The notes under the pieces are model-generated. The model searched no databases, was not told the origin of the DNA, and saw nothing but the letters and a program-made list of their open reading frames with translations. Positions 4,850 to 7,430 of a stretch of DNA of 7,430 nucleotides are shown here, in pieces. This stretch comes from an uncultured Collinsella sp. (lineage in GTDB: Bacteria; Actinomycetota; Coriobacteriia; Coriobacteriales; Coriobacteriaceae). A program made the translations under genes and the position numbers. The stretch covers positions 1-7,430 of the forward strand of contig URZR01000080.1 of NCBI GenBank assembly GCA_900552425.1, written 5' to 3'. Within the stretch, counting starts at the first letter, position 1. Each line of letters opens with the position of its first letter.

Positions 4850-7244
4850 CAGCACGCTCAAGAATGTGGCGTTTTACGTTGCCTGCTTCGCATTTTCCGT
4901 CGCGTTCTTTGTCGCGCTTTCAGCGGCGGGGCATGTCTACCCCTTTGGCGACAACTCGTTTCTCACCAACGATCTCAAATACCAATACATCGACTTCTTC
5001 GCGTGGTTTCGCCGCGTCCTTTTAGGCGAGGCAAGCCTTCGCTATTCCTTCTCGCAAGGACTCGGTATGAACACATGGGGGCTCTATAGCTACTACCTCG
5101 CCAGCCCCTTCAACCTGCTCTGCGCGCTGTTTCCCGCAGACAAGCTGACGCTCTTCGTGTTTGTTATCTCCGCGCTCAAACTGGGCTGCATCCACATCAG
5201 CAGCGCTTGGTATGTGCAAAAGCGCTTTGGCCTACCCAAGCCCGCAGCATTCCTGCTTTCCCTCTCGTTCACGTTTTGCAGCTGGACCATCAGCAACCTA
5301 CGCAACCCGCTCTGGATCGATTGCCTCATCATGCTGCCCATCTGCGCCTACGGATGCCACGAGCTCATCCGCAAACAGCGCATGATTCGCCTCGTCATCG
5401 CAACGGCGCTCAACGTCATGTTCTGCTGGTATACGGCCTACATCAGCATCCTGTTCCTCTGCATCTTCGTACTGGTTGAATTTGTCGATTATGTTGCAGA
5501 AGAAGGATTTAGCTGGAAGCTCATGCTCGATCGGGCCCTGCGATTCGCCGGGGCTATCGCGCTCGGACTGCTTCTGTCCGCTTGGACCTTTTTGCCGACC
5601 ATCCTTGCCATGTCCAAGGGCGGTCCCGTTCTAGCACTCGGCCCCCTACTTAAAACCAACCTCAAGTCGCTCATCAGGGGCTTTCTTCCCTGCATGTGGG
5701 TAAGCAACGAAAGTACACCTCAGTTCTATTGCGGCATCATCATGATGCTGCTTGCGGTGAGCCTGCTGGTTAACCGCACGGTTTCAATCAAGACGCGCAT
5801 CGCAACACTCGTCGTCACGATAATCCTGGTCGCAAGCTCCGTTTTGAGCCCGCTCGAGTACATCTGGTGCGGCATGCGCGTTCCCAACGGCTTCTACTCG
5901 CGCACGGCTTTTTTGCTGAGCTTCTTTACGCTGTGGACCGCAGGATACGCGCTGCAGCCGCTCAAAAACCAGCCCAAATTGCGTCAAGCCTATCGCCCCG
6001 TCGTCATCATGCCCCTCCTGGCACTAACCGCCATTGAGTTGTTTGCCAACGCCCATGTCATTTGGAATCAGCTGTACGTAGGCTATTCCGAAGAAGCCAA
6101 CAGCACCTATGTCACCACCGTAACCGACACGATCACGGCCATTCAAGACCAGACTTCGGCGTCGTTCTATCGCATTGACCGCACGACCACACGCGTCGAC
6201 AGCGCCGCCCTCAACGAAGGCCTGGCGCTTGGGTACAACCAGTTGTCTTCGTATTCGTCTGCCAACAACCCGCAGGCCATCGCACTGCTCAACTCCCTTG
6301 GATACAGCAGCGTCGGCGAGTTTTCGACCCGTTATGCCGAACCCATTCTTGCCGTCGATGCCCTGCTGGGAGTTAAGTACGCCGTTGCCGAGAACGCGCC
6401 TGCGGGATACGTTTTAGCCAAGATGAATCAGGCCGACTCCACAAGCGCAGTGTACGAGAACCCCTATGCGCTCAGCATTGGCGTCGCAGCCTCAAGCGAT
6501 ATCCAAAACAGCACGCTGAAGAGCGAGAACCCCTTCGAAAAGCAAAACGAACTCTACAGCAAAATCCTAGGCCGCGAGGTCAAGCTCTATACCAAGATCG
6601 AGGCCACGAGCACTGAGAATAGCGATAGCATAAAGCAATGGAGCGTTACTGTACCGGCAAGCTCCATCGGATATCTCTACATCAACAAAGATACGACTGC
6701 CGGCAGTTATTGGCCCGTCACCCTTACCATCGACCAGCGAACGATCGAAAACGAGGCCTGGAGATTCGACAATAATATCCGCCAGATTGCGGATGCATCG
6801 GACGCCCCGAGCCAGCATACGGTGTCAATCGGAGTCGCGGAGGGCTATACAGACATGCCCCAAGACAACGAGCCGGTCTTTTACGCCCTCAATCTGGACG
6901 TTTTCGAGCAGATTATTAGCGAGCTTAAGACGAACGAGTTTATTCCGACGGTTTTTAAGGACGGAAGGATCGAAGGCGAGTATACCGTCAAGGATGACGG
7001 CAACCTGCTGCTGAGCGTTCCGTACGATGAGGGCTGGAACGTAACGGTAAACGGAGCCGCCGCAGAACTAACGCCCGCCGCCGATAAGGGCTTGTCATCC
7101 CTGAACATGCAGAAAGGCGCGAATAAGATCGTGATGACCTACAAGACTCCGGGCGCCCTTGCGGGGCTTGCAGTGAGTCTGGCGACCGCCGCCGCCCTTG
7201 TTGCAGCGGGGCTATTCACCAGGCATAAGAAAAGCCGCCGTTAA
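4833..7244 (+). CDS. yfhO: YfhO-family GT-C membrane glycosyltransferase
   Basis: This 803-residue multi-pass membrane protein belongs to the YfhO family. Members are thought to transfer sugars from undecaprenyl-phosphate donors to cell-surface polymers on the outer face. The N-terminal half (about 11-415) holds a first helix, then an extracellular loop with acidic residues DNSFLTNDLKYQY (40-52) where GT-C enzymes carry the catalytic aspartate. The family stretch SQGLGMNTWGLYSYYLASPF (74-93) and roughly ten further hydrophobic segments follow. The second half is a soluble extracytoplasmic domain with conserved YfhO features: YNQLSSYSS (468-476), LLGVKYAVAE (511-520), ENPYALSIG (542-550), NPFEKQN (566-572) and, near the end, VPYDEGWNVTVNG (729-741). 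A final helix (about 774-795) is followed by the basic tail RHKKSRR. Length is normal for the family (about 800-900). The ATG lies inside the upstream glycosyltransferase gene, with GAGGAA (4823-4828) just before it. The acceptor polymer is not known; the neighbouring polysaccharide exporter makes a wall polysaccharide likely. Confidence 0.93.
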   Translation: MTRPNNSTLKNVAFYVACFAFSVAFFVALSAAGHVYPFGDNSFLTNDLKYQYIDFFAWFRRVLLGEASLRYSFSQGLGMNTWGLYSYYLASPFNLLCALFPADKLTLFVFVISALKLGCIHISSAWYVQKRFGLPKPAAFLLSLSFTFCSWTISNLRNPLWIDCLIMLPICAYGCHELIRKQRMIRLVIATALNVMFCWYTAYISILFLCIFVLVEFVDYVAEEGFSWKLMLDRALRFAGAIALGLLLSAWTFLPTILAMSKGGPVLALGPLLKTNLKSLIRGFLPCMWVSNESTPQFYCGIIMMLLAVSLLVNRTVSIKTRIATLVVTIILVASSVLSPLEYIWCGMRVPNGFYSRTAFLLSFFTLWTAGYALQPLKNQPKLRQAYRPVVIMPLLALTAIELFANAHVIWNQLYVGYSEEANSTYVTTVTDTITAIQDQTSASFYRIDRTTTRVDSAALNEGLALGYNQLSSYSSANNPQAIALLNSLGYSSVGEFSTRYAEPILAVDALLGVKYAVAENAPAGYVLAKMNQADSTSAVYENPYALSIGVAASSDIQNSTLKSENPFEKQNELYSKILGREVKLYTKIEATSTENSDSIKQWSVTVPASSIGYLYINKDTTAGSYWPVTLTIDQRTIENEAWRFDNNIRQIADASDAPSQHTVSIGVAEGYTDMPQDNEPVFYALNLDVFEQIISELKTNEFIPTVFKDGRIEGEYTVKDDGNLLLSVPYDEGWNVTVNGAAAELTPAADKGLSSLNMQKGANKIVMTYKTPGALAGLAVSLATAAALVAAGLFTRHKKSRR

Positions 7245-7259
7245 CAAGCGGCGGCTTTT
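7230..7259. terminator. Bidirectional terminator with the yfhO stop codon in its loop
   Basis: AAAAGCCGCCG (7230-7240) is a perfect inverted repeat of 7249-7259, with an 8-base loop, TTAACAAG, that contains the yfhO TAA (7242-7244). The right arm ends in TTTT for plus-strand transcripts and the left arm gives TTTT for minus-strand transcripts. It can therefore serve both yfhO and the converging rfbD gene. The last yfhO codons (Lys-Ser-Arg-Arg) form the left arm. Confidence 0.9.
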
Positions 7260-7281
7260 ACGCTCGAAAAGTTAATAGTGG

Positions 7282-7430
7282 CTAGAGCGTCTTGAGGTAC
7301 TCCCCCAGCTCTTCTTCCCAGTCGGGCATGTGGAAGCCGGCGGCCTCAAGCTTGGACAGGTCGAGCGCGGAGTGGACCGGGCGCGGGGCGATGGGGCCCT
7401 CGGCCTTGGCGTAGTAGTCGGCGGTCGGTA
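7282..7430 (-). CDS. rfbD: dTDP-4-dehydrorhamnose reductase, C-terminal end (5' part outside window)
   Basis: A minus-strand frame runs in from the right edge and ends at TAG (7284-7282), giving 48 complete residues. The peptide contains APRPVHSALDLSKLEAAGF and then MPDWEEELGEYLKTL. This matches the C-terminal signature of RmlD/RfbD proteins (RPxxSxLxxxKL, followed by a GF..., W..., L..YL end). The enzyme reduces dTDP-4-keto-L-rhamnose to dTDP-L-rhamnose with NAD(P)H in the cytoplasm. The catalytic Tyr-Lys region lies outside the window, and any fusion to an RmlC-type epimerase domain cannot be judged. It converges on yfhO and shares the terminator at 7230-7259. Its presence suggests that the polysaccharide made by this locus contains rhamnose. 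The call rests on a short fragment, but the motif is distinctive. Confidence 0.85.
   Translation of the reverse strand, partial: PTADYYAKAEGPIAPRPVHSALDLSKLEAAGFHMPDWEEELGEYLKTL

Noticed and set aside
1..7430. A mobile island, CRISPR array, toxin-antitoxin or phage-defence system.
   Set aside because: There are no spaced direct repeats, no transposase or integrase genes and no duplicated tRNA 3' end that could be an attachment site. All genes are explained by shikimate or surface-glycan functions.

Overview
The window looks like a chromosomal segment from a high-GC Gram-positive bacterium, most likely a member of the Coriobacteriia (Collinsella-like). This rests on GC-rich coding sequence, strong AAGGAG-type ribosome binding sites with several GTG starts, and the general character of the proteins. 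The genus is an inference from reading and was not tested by search.

Left part (1-1063): the 3' end of a shikimate kinase gene (aroK) is followed by a complete type II 3-dehydroquinate dehydratase gene (aroQ), so this is a piece of a shikimate-pathway cluster. A perfect 15-bp inverted repeat with a GGGGACAGGCACC core lies between them. On the minus strand is a tRNA-Arg (anticodon UCU, CCA encoded) with a strong intrinsic terminator just beyond its 3' end.

Middle and right (1118-7244): a surface-polysaccharide locus arranged as two divergent units. The leftward unit encodes a two-component polysaccharide ABC exporter (Wzm/TagG/RgpC-type permease, then Wzt/TagH/RgpD-type ATPase). The rightward unit encodes two membrane-anchored GT-A polyprenyl-phosphate glycosyltransferases and an 803-residue YfhO-family GT-C membrane glycosyltransferase. 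The genes of this unit are tightly packed (6-nt gap, then a 17-nt overlap). The 160-nt region between the two units carries a TATACT -10-like box facing each way. The rightward unit ends in a hairpin terminator whose loop contains the yfhO stop codon.

Right edge (7282-7430, minus strand): the C-terminal 48 codons of a dTDP-4-dehydrorhamnose reductase (rfbD/rmlD), converging on the same terminator.

Working model (inference): dTDP-rhamnose made with the RfbD enzyme feeds synthesis of a rhamnose-containing wall polysaccharide. The ABC transporter exports the chain as a lipid-linked polymer. The two polyprenyl-phosphate glycosyltransferases charge undecaprenyl phosphate with sugars on the inside, and the YfhO protein transfers them to the polymer (or to another wall polymer) on the outside. 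The gene set resembles the streptococcal group A carbohydrate and rhamnan loci combined with the CsbB/YfhO side-chain system of Bacillus. I see no insertion sequence, CRISPR array, prophage or defence system.
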